Shown in pieces: positions 6,733 through 14,871 of a DNA stretch of 23,740 nucleotides. Made by a program: the position numbers and the translations under genes. This DNA is from Longimicrobium sp. (lineage in GTDB: Bacteria; Gemmatimonadota; Gemmatimonadetes; Longimicrobiales; Longimicrobiaceae). How positions within the stretch are numbered: the stretch's first letter is position 1; each line of letters begins with the position of its first letter. The notes beneath the pieces are model-generated. The model saw only the letters and a list, made by a program, of their open reading frames with translations, made no database searches and had not been told where the DNA came from. The stretch spans positions 1 to 23,740 of the forward strand of contig NZ_DASVSF010000056.1 of the NCBI RefSeq assembly GCF_036388275.1, read 5' to 3'.

Positions 6733-6793
6733 CGCACAAGCGAATCGCCGCGGAAGAGAAAGTCTCTCCCGCGGCGATCGTCGTTTCTGGTGG
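6733..6793. repeat. 60-bp hairpin repeat, right copy
   Basis: This is the second copy of the repeat at 5594-5653, in the same orientation. The stem is 6744-6753 with 6769-6778. It lies 12 bases past the stop of the DUF4394 lipoprotein gene on the minus strand, so it may also serve as that gene's terminator. Between it and the nucleotidyltransferase start (6592-6732) is about 140 bases without a confirmed gene. Confidence 0.85.
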
Positions 6794-6805
6794 AGCGACA
6801 GGCCG

Positions 6806-7648
6806 CTACGGGGCGACGGCGATGCCGCGCACAGGTGACGAGGTGCCGATCGTTCCGATGCGCGTGGTGGCGCCGGTCGACAGGTTGATCGTGTGCAGCT
6901 CGGAGCGGCTTCCCACCGTCACGGTCACGTACGCTTCACGCGAGGCGTCCGGCCCGGCGATGTCGAAGCCCACGTCGTCGGTGGTGTTGACGCCCAGGCT
7001 CCCGACCGTCGTCATCCGCCCGCCGTTGGGCGCACCCACCAGCACCAGCACGTCGCGGTTGCTGTCGATGCCGAACAGCACCGTGGCCGTCGCGCCGCTC
7101 ACGCTGTTGGTGTACGCGGTCCCCGACACGCGCGGCGTGGTTCCCGCTCCGGGATCGCCCGCCACGTAGGTCAGCGCCGTATCCACGAAGGCGAGGGCAC
7201 CCGTCACGGGGTGAAGCCGCAGGTTCTGGTTCGTGTTCCCGTGCACGCGAATGCGATCCACCGTGGGGTTGAAGTCGAACCCGAAGGCGCTGCCGGCTAG
7301 CGCGGGCGTGAACGGCGTGGTTCCCACGGCCGTCGCGGCGGCGGTGAGCGTGTCGACCGTGTAGAGGCGGCTGGAGCTTCCCACGGCGTACAGGCGCCCA
7401 TCCACGGGGCGGAAGTCGATCCCGGCCAGCGTTTCGCCCGCCTGCAGCCCCGAGATGGCCACACGGCGCGCCTCGTCGGGGTTCTGGCTGCCGAAGGTGA
7501 CCAGGTTGCCGACGCCGTCTACCGCGAAGATCCTGCGGCCCTGGGGCTCGAAGTTCGATGAGTCCGCGGGGTTGTCGCACGCGGAAACGGCCGCGGCGAG
7601 TGCCAGGACGGAAAGCAGCCGGCTCGAAAGCGGCGTGGAGCGAATCAT
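6806..7648 (-). CDS. DUF4394 lipoprotein
   Basis: A 280-residue predicted lipoprotein. The N-terminus has a positive start, a hydrophobic core (LLSVLALAAAV) and the lipobox VSAC with Cys24, so it is probably anchored in the envelope. The mature part repeats beta-strand units such as GRRIFAVDGVGNLVTF, GRLYAVGSSSRLYTVD and the motif GFDFNPTVDRIRV, which match the DUF4394 family of probable beta-propeller proteins. The family has no established biochemical role. The ATG at 7648 has AGGAGA 6 bases upstream. A GTATAGGG box on the minus strand near 7706-7713 could be the -10 of its promoter. The gene appears to be monocistronic and ends just before the right hairpin repeat. Confidence 0.85.
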   Translation of the reverse strand: MIRSTPLSSRLLSVLALAAAVSACDNPADSSNFEPQGRRIFAVDGVGNLVTFGSQNPDEARRVAISGLQAGETLAGIDFRPVDGRLYAVGSSSRLYTVDTLTAAATAVGTTPFTPALAGSAFGFDFNPTVDRIRVHGNTNQNLRLHPVTGALAFVDTALTYVAGDPGAGTTPRVSGTAYTNSVSGATATVLFGIDSNRDVLVLVGAPNGGRMTTVGSLGVNTTDDVGFDIAGPDASREAYVTVTVGSRSELHTINLSTGATTRIGTIGTSSPVRGIAVAP

Positions 7649-7759
7649 CCGGTTCTCCTCGTGTTTGGTTCGGGGCCGATACGGCGCGTCCGCGCGGACC
7701 TTGAACCCTATACGAAGATTGGGCGCTTCGCGGATTCCTTTTCATGGGAGGGATGGACG

Positions 7760-7791
7760 AAAAAGCCCCGGCTGCCGATGGCAGCCGGGGC
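7760..7791 (-). terminator. intrinsic terminator of the subtilisin-like protease gene
   Basis: A perfect 12-bp stem, GCCCCGGCTGCC with GGCAGCCGGGGC (7765-7776 with 7780-7791), has a 3-base loop. On the minus strand it is followed by TTTTT (7764-7760). It lies about 58 bases past the protease stop codon. Confidence 0.85.
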
Positions 7792-7848
7792 CTTTCTGCA
7801 GGTGCGGCGGCGCCGGTCAGCGCCCTTCCGCGTCCATGCCGTTGCGGA

Positions 7849-9243
7849 TCAGAAGCCGCTGACGTTCAGGCGGCCGCCCGTCACCGTGATGCCGCTGAGC
7901 GACGCGGTGGGGACCGCGCTGCTCAGGATGGCGCTGCGAATCTGCGCGGCGGTGGCACCGCTGTGCGTGGACGCGTACAGCGCCGCGGCGCCGCTCACGT
8001 GCGGGGTGGCCATCGAGGTGCCGCTGTACGAGCCGTAGGTGTTGGCCGGCAGCGTCGAGTAGATGCCCGAGCCCGGCGCGCCGATGTCGACCGTGGTGGC
8101 GCCGTAGTTGGAGAAGCTCGACCGGCCGCCGCTGCTGGTGGTGGAGGCCACCGCGATCACGCAGTCGTACGAGCCATTGGCCGTGCACAGGTAGTTGGAC
8201 GGGTAGCTCGCGACCGCGTCGTTGTTGTCGCCCACGCCGTCGCTGCCGCCGTTGCCAGCCGCCGCGATGAACAGGATGCCGGCGCTGCCGCCGCGGTTGA
8301 TGGCGTCGAGCAGCGCCTGGCTGAAGCCGCCGCCGCCCCACGAGTTGTTGGTGGCGACGATGTTCAGGCCGTGGCGCTTCTTGAGGTCGGTGAAGTAGTC
8401 GACGGCCTTGATGGCGTTGGTGGTGGTGCCGCCGCTGCGGCCCAGGAACTTGCCGGAGATCATGGTGACGTTCCAGTTCACGCCCGCCACGCCGACGCCG
8501 TTACCGCCCTCGCCGCCGATGGTGCCGGCCACGTGCGTGCCGTGCTTGTCGAGCGAGCCGCGGGTGCCGCCGTCGTAGATGCCGTTGTCGCCGTTGGCGA
8601 AGTCCCAGCCGCGCTGGTCGTCGACGTAGCCGTTGCCGTCGTTGTCCACGCCGTCAGCCGGGTCGAACGGGTTGAGCCAGATGTTGGCGTCCAGGTCCGG
8701 GTGGCTGAACTGGATGCCCTCGTCGATGATGCCGACGTACACCGTCCTGGAGCCGGTGTGGTTAGCGGCCCACGCCTCGGCGGCCTGGCTGCCGTACTGG
8801 TTGGCCGGCGACGAGGCGTCGCCGTACATGCCCCACAGCGAGCCGTTGGTGAAGTACGTGTCGTTGGAGGTGGCGTTGTGGCGGTAGATCCAGTTCGGCT
8901 CCGCGTACTCCACGTTCGGGTTGCCGCGCAGTCGGTCGATCGCCGCCGTGGTCCCCAGCCCGGAGTGCACCACCGTCAGCCCTTCGGCGTCGCCGTTGCG
9001 GCGCATGGCGTTGGTGACGATCCGCTCGCGGACCGTGGCGTTCATCCGCTGCAGCGCCGCGCCGCGCGCCTCGGACGAGGCACCCGCGCGGAACTTGACG
9101 ATCACTTCACCCGGAACGAACTCCTGCGCGGGCGCGGCCGACAGCGACGGGGCCGCCGACTCGGCGCCGGGCATCATCGGTGCCTGCGTGTCGACGCAGG
9201 CGGCCAGGGCCAGGGGGGCGAGCACGAGCAACTTGCGATTCAT
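7849..9243 (-). CDS. subtilisin-like (S8) serine protease, lipoprotein
   Basis: A 464-residue secreted protease. The N-terminus LLVLAPLALAAC fits a lipoprotein signal with Cys16. A propeptide region follows, starting FVPGEVIVKFRAG and resembling an I9 inhibitor domain (about residues 40-125). The S8 catalytic residues are clear: Asp174 in VGIIDEGIQFSHPDL, His234 in HGTHVAGT, Ser410 in GTSMATPHVSG, with an oxyanion Asn in NNSWGG. The Asp motif reads DEG instead of the common DTG, a known variant. An aspartate-rich DPADGVDNDGNGYVDD segment may bind calcium. The ATG at 9243 has GGAG 8 bases upstream; the open frame runs on to 9531, but only the 9243 start gives a signal peptide. Probably a membrane-tethered extracellular protease. 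It has its own terminator. Confidence 0.95.
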   Translation of the reverse strand: MNRKLLVLAPLALAACVDTQAPMMPGAESAAPSLSAAPAQEFVPGEVIVKFRAGASSEARGAALQRMNATVRERIVTNAMRRNGDAEGLTVVHSGLGTTAAIDRLRGNPNVEYAEPNWIYRHNATSNDTYFTNGSLWGMYGDASSPANQYGSQAAEAWAANHTGSRTVYVGIIDEGIQFSHPDLDANIWLNPFDPADGVDNDGNGYVDDQRGWDFANGDNGIYDGGTRGSLDKHGTHVAGTIGGEGGNGVGVAGVNWNVTMISGKFLGRSGGTTTNAIKAVDYFTDLKKRHGLNIVATNNSWGGGGFSQALLDAINRGGSAGILFIAAAGNGGSDGVGDNNDAVASYPSNYLCTANGSYDCVIAVASTTSSGGRSSFSNYGATTVDIGAPGSGIYSTLPANTYGSYSGTSMATPHVSGAAALYASTHSGATAAQIRSAILSSAVPTASLSGITVTGGRLNVSGF

Positions 9244-9475
9244 GGGGCATCTCCAGGGGAGCGACGGGACGTGGCGCCATATGGGGGCATGGCGCCGGGA
9301 TGGTGATGCCCCACCGCAAAGGCAAGCGATGGACCGAAATTGCCGCCGCTCCCACGGCGTTGTCCCGCAAACACTTAGCCTCGAACGGCACCGAGGCGCA
9401 CACCGGGGAGGGTGCACCACGCTGGTGCGCCGCCGCATCGAAACGGTTCGGCCGCAACCGATCGGACCCGTCCCT

Positions 9476-10465
9476 TTACGGCGTTCCCGGCTCCAGCACG
9501 CGGTCGATCTCGCGCAGCTCGTCATCCCCAAGCGCGAGGCGGCCGAGGGCGGCCACGTTGTCCTCGAGCTGCTGCACGCGGCTGGCGCCGATGAGCGCCG
9601 AGGTGACCACGGGGTGGCGCAGCACCCAGGCGATCGCCAGCTGCGCCAGGCTCTGCCCGCGCGCTCGGGCGATCGCGTCCAGCGCGCGAAGCTGGGCCCG
9701 GCGCGCCTCCGTCACCTGCTCTTCGCGAAGAAAGCCGTGGGGCTTGGCGGCGCGGGAATCGGCCGGGATCTCCCTGAGGTAGCGGTCCGTCAGCAGCCCC
9801 TGCGCGAGCGGGGAGAAGACGATGCAGCCCACCCCTTCTTCCTCCAGAACCCGGAACAGCCCCTGCTCGGGCGTGCGCTCCAGCATGCTGTACTTGGGCT
9901 GGTGGAGGACGAAGGGCACGCGCATCTCGCGCAGGATGCGCGCGGCCTGGCGGGTGAGCTCGGGCGGGTAGTTACTGACGCCGGCATACAGTGCCTTCCC
10001 CGAGCGCACCGCCTGCTCCAGCGCACCCATCGTTTCTTCCAGCGGCGTCTGGGGGTCCGGCCGGTGGTGGTAGAACACGTCCACGTAGTCCATCCCCAGC
10101 CGGGCCAGGCTCTGGTCCAGGCTGGCGAGCAGGTACTTCCGCGAGCCTTCGTCGCCGTACGGGCCGGGCCACATCCGGTATCCCGCCTTCGTGCTGACGA
10201 TGAGCTCGTCGCGGTGGCCGGCCAGGTCGCGCCGCAGGATGCGCCCGAACGTCTCTTCCGCCGAGCCCGGGACCGGCCCGTAGTTGTTGGCCAGGTCGAA
10301 GTGGGTGACGCCCAGGTCGAAGGCGCGCAGCACGATGTCGCGGGCGGTCTCGAACGGGTCGACGCTCCCGAAGTTGTGCCACAGGCCGAGAGAGACCGCG
10401 GGAAGCCGCAGCCCGCTCCGCCCGGCGCGGCGATACGTCATGTTCTCGTAACGCGACGCGTCCAT
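9476..10465 (-). CDS. gpr: aldo/keto reductase, L-glyceraldehyde 3-phosphate reductase type
   Basis: A 329-residue NADPH-dependent aldo/keto reductase. It follows E. coli YghZ/Gpr closely along its length (YRRAGRSGLRLPAVSLGLWH, FDLANNYGP, STKAGYRMWPGPYG, RKYLLASLDQSL, GCIVFSPLAQGLL). The family reduces L-glyceraldehyde 3-phosphate and methylglyoxal-like aldehydes. The catalytic tetrad is visible: Asp and Tyr in DLANNYG, Lys in STKAG and His in YHHR. The ATG at 10465 overlaps the stop of the GH3 gene by one base (TGATG), with GGAGG about 10 bases upstream, so the two are translated as a coupled pair. This suggests detoxification or use of sugar-derived aldehydes, but the link is inferred. The protein is cytoplasmic. 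Confidence 0.93.
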   Translation of the reverse strand: MDASRYENMTYRRAGRSGLRLPAVSLGLWHNFGSVDPFETARDIVLRAFDLGVTHFDLANNYGPVPGSAEETFGRILRRDLAGHRDELIVSTKAGYRMWPGPYGDEGSRKYLLASLDQSLARLGMDYVDVFYHHRPDPQTPLEETMGALEQAVRSGKALYAGVSNYPPELTRQAARILREMRVPFVLHQPKYSMLERTPEQGLFRVLEEEGVGCIVFSPLAQGLLTDRYLREIPADSRAAKPHGFLREEQVTEARRAQLRALDAIARARGQSLAQLAIAWVLRHPVVTSALIGASRVQQLEDNVAALGRLALGDDELREIDRVLEPGTP

Positions 10466-12735
10466 CAGCGCGTTCCTCCGGCGGCGACGTGAAAGGTGCC
10501 GGTGAGCCCGCCCACCATCACGTCGAACGCCCCCGGCTCCAGCACCCGCCGCCCGTCGCGCGCCACGAAGCGCAGGTCGTCCGCCGCGAGCGTGAACGTC
10601 AGCTCGCGCGACTCGCCGGGCTGCAGCTCCACCGTGCGGAACGCGCGCAGGCGGCGCATGGAGGGTGTCACCGAGGCGTAGTGCTGGCGGGTGAAGAGGA
10701 GCACCGTTTCCCGCCCCGCGCGCAGGCCCGTGTTCGCCACCGTCACGCTCACGGACAGCGAGTCCGCCGTGCCGATGGAGGGGGAGCCCAGCCGCAGGTC
10801 GCGGTAGGCGTACGTCGTATAGCTGAGCCCGTGGCCGAACTCCCACTGCGGGTTGAAGCCGCCGGGGCCGCGGCCGAAGTCGTTGTTCGTCGTTTCCGTG
10901 TAGCGATGGTCGTACGTGGCCAGCGCGTTGGGATGGCGCGGATAGGTGAAGGGCAGCTTTCCCGACGGGTTCACCACGCCGAACAGCACGTCGGCGATGG
11001 CGTCGCCGCCGTACATCCCCGGCCAGTACGCCATCACGATCCCCCGCGCGCGGTCCGCGACGCGGCTGATCACCCGCGGGCGCCCTTGTACCAGCACCAG
11101 CACCACCGGCGCGCCCGTCGCCTGCACCGCCTCGATCAGGCGCAGCTGCGGCTCGGGAAGGGTGAGGTCGTCGATGTTGCCCACCCACTCCGAGTAGGCG
11201 TCCTCGCCCACGGCGACCACGACGACGTCCGCGTTCCGCGCCGCGTCCAGCGCCGCGCCCAGGTCGCCCGCCTGGGTGAAGCCCGAACCCGCCATGTAGC
11301 GTACATCGCTTCCCCGCCGCAGCATGGCCTCGAGCAGCGTGCGCGGCTCCTCGGGAAAGTGCGATGCATCGGTGCCCTGCCAGGTGTACGTCCAGCCGCC
11401 GTTCAGCGCCGTCAGCGAGGCCGCCGCGGGCCCGGTGACCAGGATGCGCGCGTCCCGCCGCAGGGGGAGGATGCCGCCGTCGTTCTTCAGCAGCGTGATG
11501 GAACGCCGCGCCGCCTCACGTGCGGAGCCCACTGACGCCTCGGTGGCGAACAGGCGGCGGTGGGCGGGATCGGGATGGGGCGCATCCAGCAGCCCCAGCT
11601 CGGCCTTCAGCAGCAGGATGCGGCGCACCGACTCGTCCAGGCGGCTCTCGGGGATCGTCCCTTCACGCACCAGCTCGATCAGCGCGTCGGTGAACCGGTA
11701 GTCGCTGGGGCTCATGCTGACGTCGATCCCGGCATCCACCGCCATCCTCACCGCGTCCTTGATGGTGGGGGCCACGCGGTGGCGGGTGTGGAGGAAGTAG
11801 ATGTCTTCCCAGTCGGTGACGATCACCCCGTCGAACCCCAGCTCGCCGCGCAGCACGTCGGTCAGCCAGTAGCGGCTGGCGTGCACCGGCTCGCCGTCGA
11901 TCTCGCCCGAGTTCACCATCACCGACCGCGCCCCGTCGCGCACCGCCTGGGCAAAGGGCGGCAGAAAGATCTCGCGCACCTCGCGGGGGGTGACGTCGGC
12001 AGGCGTGCGGTCGCGGCCGCTGCGCGGGATACTGTAGGCCAGGTAGTGCTTCAGCGTGGCCGCCACCCGGCCGGAGCGCTGCATCCCCCGCACGGCGGCA
12101 CCTCCCAGCGTGGCCGCGACCAGCGGGTCTTCGCCGAAGGTCTCGTAGAAGCGGGGAAAGAGCGGCTGGCGGCCCACGTCCAGCACCGGCGCGAAGTTCC
12201 AGGGCAGGCCGCTGGCGAGCGCCTCGTCGCCCGTCACCTCGCCCGCGGTGCGCACCAGGTCTACGTCGAAGGTGGCGGCCAGCCCCAGGTTGTGGGGAAA
12301 GAGGGTGCCGCCGCGCGTGTAGTTGGCGCCGTGCACGAAGTCGATGCCGTACAGCACGGGAATCCCCAGCCGCGTCTCGCGTGTGGCCACGTCCTGCACC
12401 TGGCCGATCAGCGCGTGCCATCCGTCCAGCGTCAGCGCGCCGCCCACCACGTTCAGCAGCGAGCCCACGTGCCGGTTCACGATTGCCTCGCGCAGCTTCG
12501 CGGGGTCGATGCGCACGCTGTCGCGCTGCGGCGTTCCCTCCGCCGCCACCGCACCGATGGTGAGCTGGGTCATCTGCCCGACCTTCTCCTCCACCGTCAT
12601 CCGCGCCAGCAGCGCATCCACCCGGGCGAGCGTCGCGGGATCGTGCCGCCGCTGGGCCGCGGCCGGCGAGGCTACGGCGGCGACCGCCACGGCGGAAAAG
12701 CCCAGGAGCACGGCGAGCAGGGTGTGCTGCATCAT
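10465..12735 (-). CDS. secreted glycoside hydrolase family 3 (beta-glucosidase type)
   Basis: A 756-residue exported GH3 enzyme. A Sec signal peptide (MMQHTLLAVLLGF, then a run ending ASPAAAQ) directs it to the periplasm or outside. The (beta/alpha)8 domain carries GFDGVIVTDWEDI with the catalytic nucleophile Asp308. The next domain has the KNDGGILPL motif, and a fibronectin-III-like domain forms the C-terminus, the usual three-part layout of BglX-like beta-glucosidases. Features such as NGGWTYTWQG and MSPSDYRF resemble exo-beta-glucanases of this family. Two adjacent ATGs are possible (12735, 12732); the ribosome site is weak. An open frame continues to 12810, but the extra residues would bury the signal peptide. 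The exact glycan is unknown. It is coupled to the aldo/keto reductase. Confidence 0.93.
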   Translation of the reverse strand: MMQHTLLAVLLGFSAVAVAAVASPAAAQRRHDPATLARVDALLARMTVEEKVGQMTQLTIGAVAAEGTPQRDSVRIDPAKLREAIVNRHVGSLLNVVGGALTLDGWHALIGQVQDVATRETRLGIPVLYGIDFVHGANYTRGGTLFPHNLGLAATFDVDLVRTAGEVTGDEALASGLPWNFAPVLDVGRQPLFPRFYETFGEDPLVAATLGGAAVRGMQRSGRVAATLKHYLAYSIPRSGRDRTPADVTPREVREIFLPPFAQAVRDGARSVMVNSGEIDGEPVHASRYWLTDVLRGELGFDGVIVTDWEDIYFLHTRHRVAPTIKDAVRMAVDAGIDVSMSPSDYRFTDALIELVREGTIPESRLDESVRRILLLKAELGLLDAPHPDPAHRRLFATEASVGSAREAARRSITLLKNDGGILPLRRDARILVTGPAAASLTALNGGWTYTWQGTDASHFPEEPRTLLEAMLRRGSDVRYMAGSGFTQAGDLGAALDAARNADVVVVAVGEDAYSEWVGNIDDLTLPEPQLRLIEAVQATGAPVVLVLVQGRPRVISRVADRARGIVMAYWPGMYGGDAIADVLFGVVNPSGKLPFTYPRHPNALATYDHRYTETTNNDFGRGPGGFNPQWEFGHGLSYTTYAYRDLRLGSPSIGTADSLSVSVTVANTGLRAGRETVLLFTRQHYASVTPSMRRLRAFRTVELQPGESRELTFTLAADDLRFVARDGRRVLEPGAFDVMVGGLTGTFHVAAGGTR

Positions 12736-13555
12736 CTCGGTACGGCCTCGCTTCGGGCGAGCAGGGGTCGAAGATCCTCCGGCGCGATCGCGCACCGCGG
12801 ACGTTAGCACGCATGCACTCCGCTACGCCACCGCGGCGAGCGGCGTCGCCGGGGAGGGCCGCTGCCAAGGAGAGGCCAGGTTCGTACACGCCGGTTCCGC
12901 ACCCGCTACGCGACCATGGACGCGAATTTGGACGAGGAGAGGGGCCACAGCCACCTTCGGATGTGGCACGACTCGCTCACGGCGGTGCGGCAGCACTCGC
13001 CGGCGGATCTCCAGCGGGGGGCGTAATCGGGTACAGTCTCGGGTACGGTTTTCGGACAAGCGAAGGGTCCCGCAACGAAGACCGTTGCGGGGCTGCTTCC
13101 CGAAAAGAGAGGTCCAGGTCTCCCGAACGGTCCCTCGTGTGCGGGTTGCGGTTTCCGCCGAATAACGATTAGGTTCTGCAGACGAACCGGCGACGTTCAC
13201 GTGGCCGCGTCGCACGTTACACGCCGGGGGGCGCACAGTCGCGGGTGGCGACGACGCCTTCCCGATCGAGAACGAGACGGCCGCCGGCGCCCCGGGACCG
13301 GAGCCGGGCCCCGTCCACGCCCGCTCCCTCGAGCTTCCACGGTTCCGCGCTCCATGCAGCCCGTACTCCTCCTGCACAGCCGCGGCGCCGCCGATTCCAG
13401 AGCCCCGGGCGACCCCGCCACCACGATGCCGGTCCACATGCCCGGCCAGGCGCCCTGGCGCTCCCGGGCGCGGCGGAGAGCGGCCAACCTCGTTCTCGCC
13501 CCTGCACCACCCAGGTAGTCAATCCATCCATTCACCCGACGGACAGGAGTGCACT
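12736..13555. other. 820-bp gap between divergent GH3 and methyltransferase genes
   Basis: No convincing full gene is present. It holds a 36-codon frame (12916-13026, plus strand) with G or C in nearly all third positions but no ribosome site. It also holds a perfect 9-bp hairpin, CCCGCAACG/CGTTGCGGG with a 5-nt loop (13069-13091). The longer open frames here are Arg/Pro/Gly/Ala-rich, lack known motifs and overlap one another on both strands. The promoters of both flanking genes should lie here, but I could not place them. Confidence 0.5.
12916..13026 (+). CDS. possible 36-residue protein or gene fragment
   Basis: This short frame reads MDANLDEERGHSHLRMWHDS and continues to a TAA stop. About 34 of 37 codons end in G or C, and the residue mix looks protein-like (few Arg/Pro runs, a helical C-terminus), unlike the other frames around it. 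There is no ribosome site before the ATG, so it may be the tail of a decayed gene. I do not recognise the sequence. Confidence 0.2.
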   Translation: MDANLDEERGHSHLRMWHDSLTAVRQHSPADLQRGA

Positions 13556-14602
13556 GTGGAGTACAAGGAGGCCACCGACCGCGTGCTGGAGGGGATCACG
13601 GCCGGGGATCTGGCGGGTGAGCTCGGCATCTCGGAGGATGCCGTCGCAGGCACACGCCTGGATCCCGACACCCCTGGCTTCCGCCCTCCCCCCGAGGGCT
13701 GGCGGGCAGCAGTTGCCCGCCTCGCCGGTGAACGTGCGTCGCGGCTGCTGCGGCTGAAGACGGAATTGATCGGCCCGCCGCGCGCGGCGAGCGGCACCGC
13801 GGCCGGCGTCGCCGTAATGCGGGCGGCACACCTCATCATCGAGAGCGAGCCCCCCGTGTTGAACGACACGGTGGCCGCGCGGCTGCTGGGCCCTGAAATG
13901 GTGGCGCAGATCCGCGCGCGCGTCGACGAGCTTCAGACGCCACCGGCGCTCGGCCTGCGCTCGCACGTGCTCCTGCGGAGCCGGTTCGCCGAGGATACGC
14001 TCATGGACGCCGTTGCGGACGGCGTCGAGCAGTACGTGCTTCTGGGCGCCGGGCTCGACACCTTCGCGTACCGCCAGCCGGAATGGGCGCACGGCCTCAC
14101 GGTCATCGAGGTCGATCACCCGGGCACCCAGGGGGCAAAGCGCGGAGCGCTTGCCGCCGCGGGAATCGAGATCCCGCCGAACGTGCGCTACGCCGACATC
14201 GACTTCGAGCGCGAGACGCTCGCCCAGGGCCTCGCGCGCTGCGGCGTGCAAACGGCGAAGCCCACGTTCTTCTCCTGGCTCGGCGTCACGATGTACCTCA
14301 CCCGCGACGCGATCGAGGCGACGCTGCGCACCGTGCTGTCGTTTCCGAAGGGGAGCGGGATCGTGCTCACGTACGCACACACCGACTCGGCGCAGTCGAG
14401 GATGGCCGCGGATTCCGCGACGGCCGGCGAGCCGTGGGTCAGCTACTTCACCCCCGATGAACTGGGCGCGATGCTGCGATCACTCGGCTTTTCGGACGTC
14501 AGCTTCCTCTCGCGCGAGGAGGCCGAGGAGCGGTACTATGCGAACCGTACCGACGGGTTCGCGGCGCCGCCCCGCGTGTCGATCGTCGCCGCGCGCGTGT
14601 GA
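13556..14602 (+). CDS. SAM-dependent methyltransferase (leucine carboxyl methyltransferase-like) with HTH-like N-terminus
   Basis: A 348-residue protein. From about residue 75 on it is a class I methyltransferase of the leucine carboxyl methyltransferase type (PF04072 / TIGR00027 group): LRSHVLLRSRFAEDTL, the SAM-binding VLLGAGLDTFAYR (about 160-173), VIEVDHPGTQGAK and FFSWLGVTMYLT. Many members are O-methyltransferases of uncharacterised substrate, often near natural-product genes. The first ~70 residues are extra: VLEGITAGDLAGELGISEDA resembles a helix-turn-helix, followed by RPPPEGWRAAVARLAGERAS, a linker and helix. The start is GTG at 13556 with AGGAG 7 bases upstream. It converges on the NRPS gene, with a perfect hairpin between them, so it is not in the NRPS operon. 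A tailoring role is possible but rests on position alone. Confidence 0.85.
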   Translation: MEYKEATDRVLEGITAGDLAGELGISEDAVAGTRLDPDTPGFRPPPEGWRAAVARLAGERASRLLRLKTELIGPPRAASGTAAGVAVMRAAHLIIESEPPVLNDTVAARLLGPEMVAQIRARVDELQTPPALGLRSHVLLRSRFAEDTLMDAVADGVEQYVLLGAGLDTFAYRQPEWAHGLTVIEVDHPGTQGAKRGALAAAGIEIPPNVRYADIDFERETLAQGLARCGVQTAKPTFFSWLGVTMYLTRDAIEATLRTVLSFPKGSGIVLTYAHTDSAQSRMAADSATAGEPWVSYFTPDELGAMLRSLGFSDVSFLSREEAEERYYANRTDGFAAPPRVSIVAARV

Positions 14603-14814
14603 CCACGGCCGGCGCGGGTCCCTTCCCCGAGGACGCAGGATCGCGAACCACGGCGTAGCTCTTTCGGTTCCTGCGTCCGCGCGCGCTTCTCTCTCACCCC
14701 ACTCCCGGACCCGTGCCCGTGAGGGCATCCGCCCCGCGGATCCCCCCGACAGCCGGGCCGCGCACCGCCGGCTTTCCCCCGCGGAGTTCCGCCGCCGCAC
14801 CGGCCGCGGCGTGA

Positions 14815-14836
14815 CCGGCCAGCTGTGGCTGGCCGG
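14815..14836. terminator. hairpin between convergent methyltransferase and NRPS genes
   Basis: A perfect 9-bp stem, CCGGCCAGC/GCTGGCCGG, has a TGTG loop. It lies between two convergent stop codons and could end transcription from either side, although there is no T tract. The rest of 14603-14871 shows no gene that I can support. Confidence 0.45.
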
Positions 14837-14871
14837 CGCGCTGCGTCACCCCCGTGGGAGTCGTGTCGAGA

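Noticed and set aside
7744..9306. 520-codon plus-strand frame opposite the subtilisin-like protease
   Set aside because: Low-complexity Val/Ala/Arg/Gly sequence; the minus frame has the full S8 triad.
9411..9428. Small hairpin GCACCA/TGGTGC upstream of the protease gene
   Set aside because: Only 6 bp with a 3-base loop; expected by chance in GC-rich DNA and has no T tract.
13197..13535. 112-codon minus-strand frame before the methyltransferase gene
   Set aside because: Arg/Gly-rich composition, competing frames of equal length on both strands, no motif and no good ribosome site.
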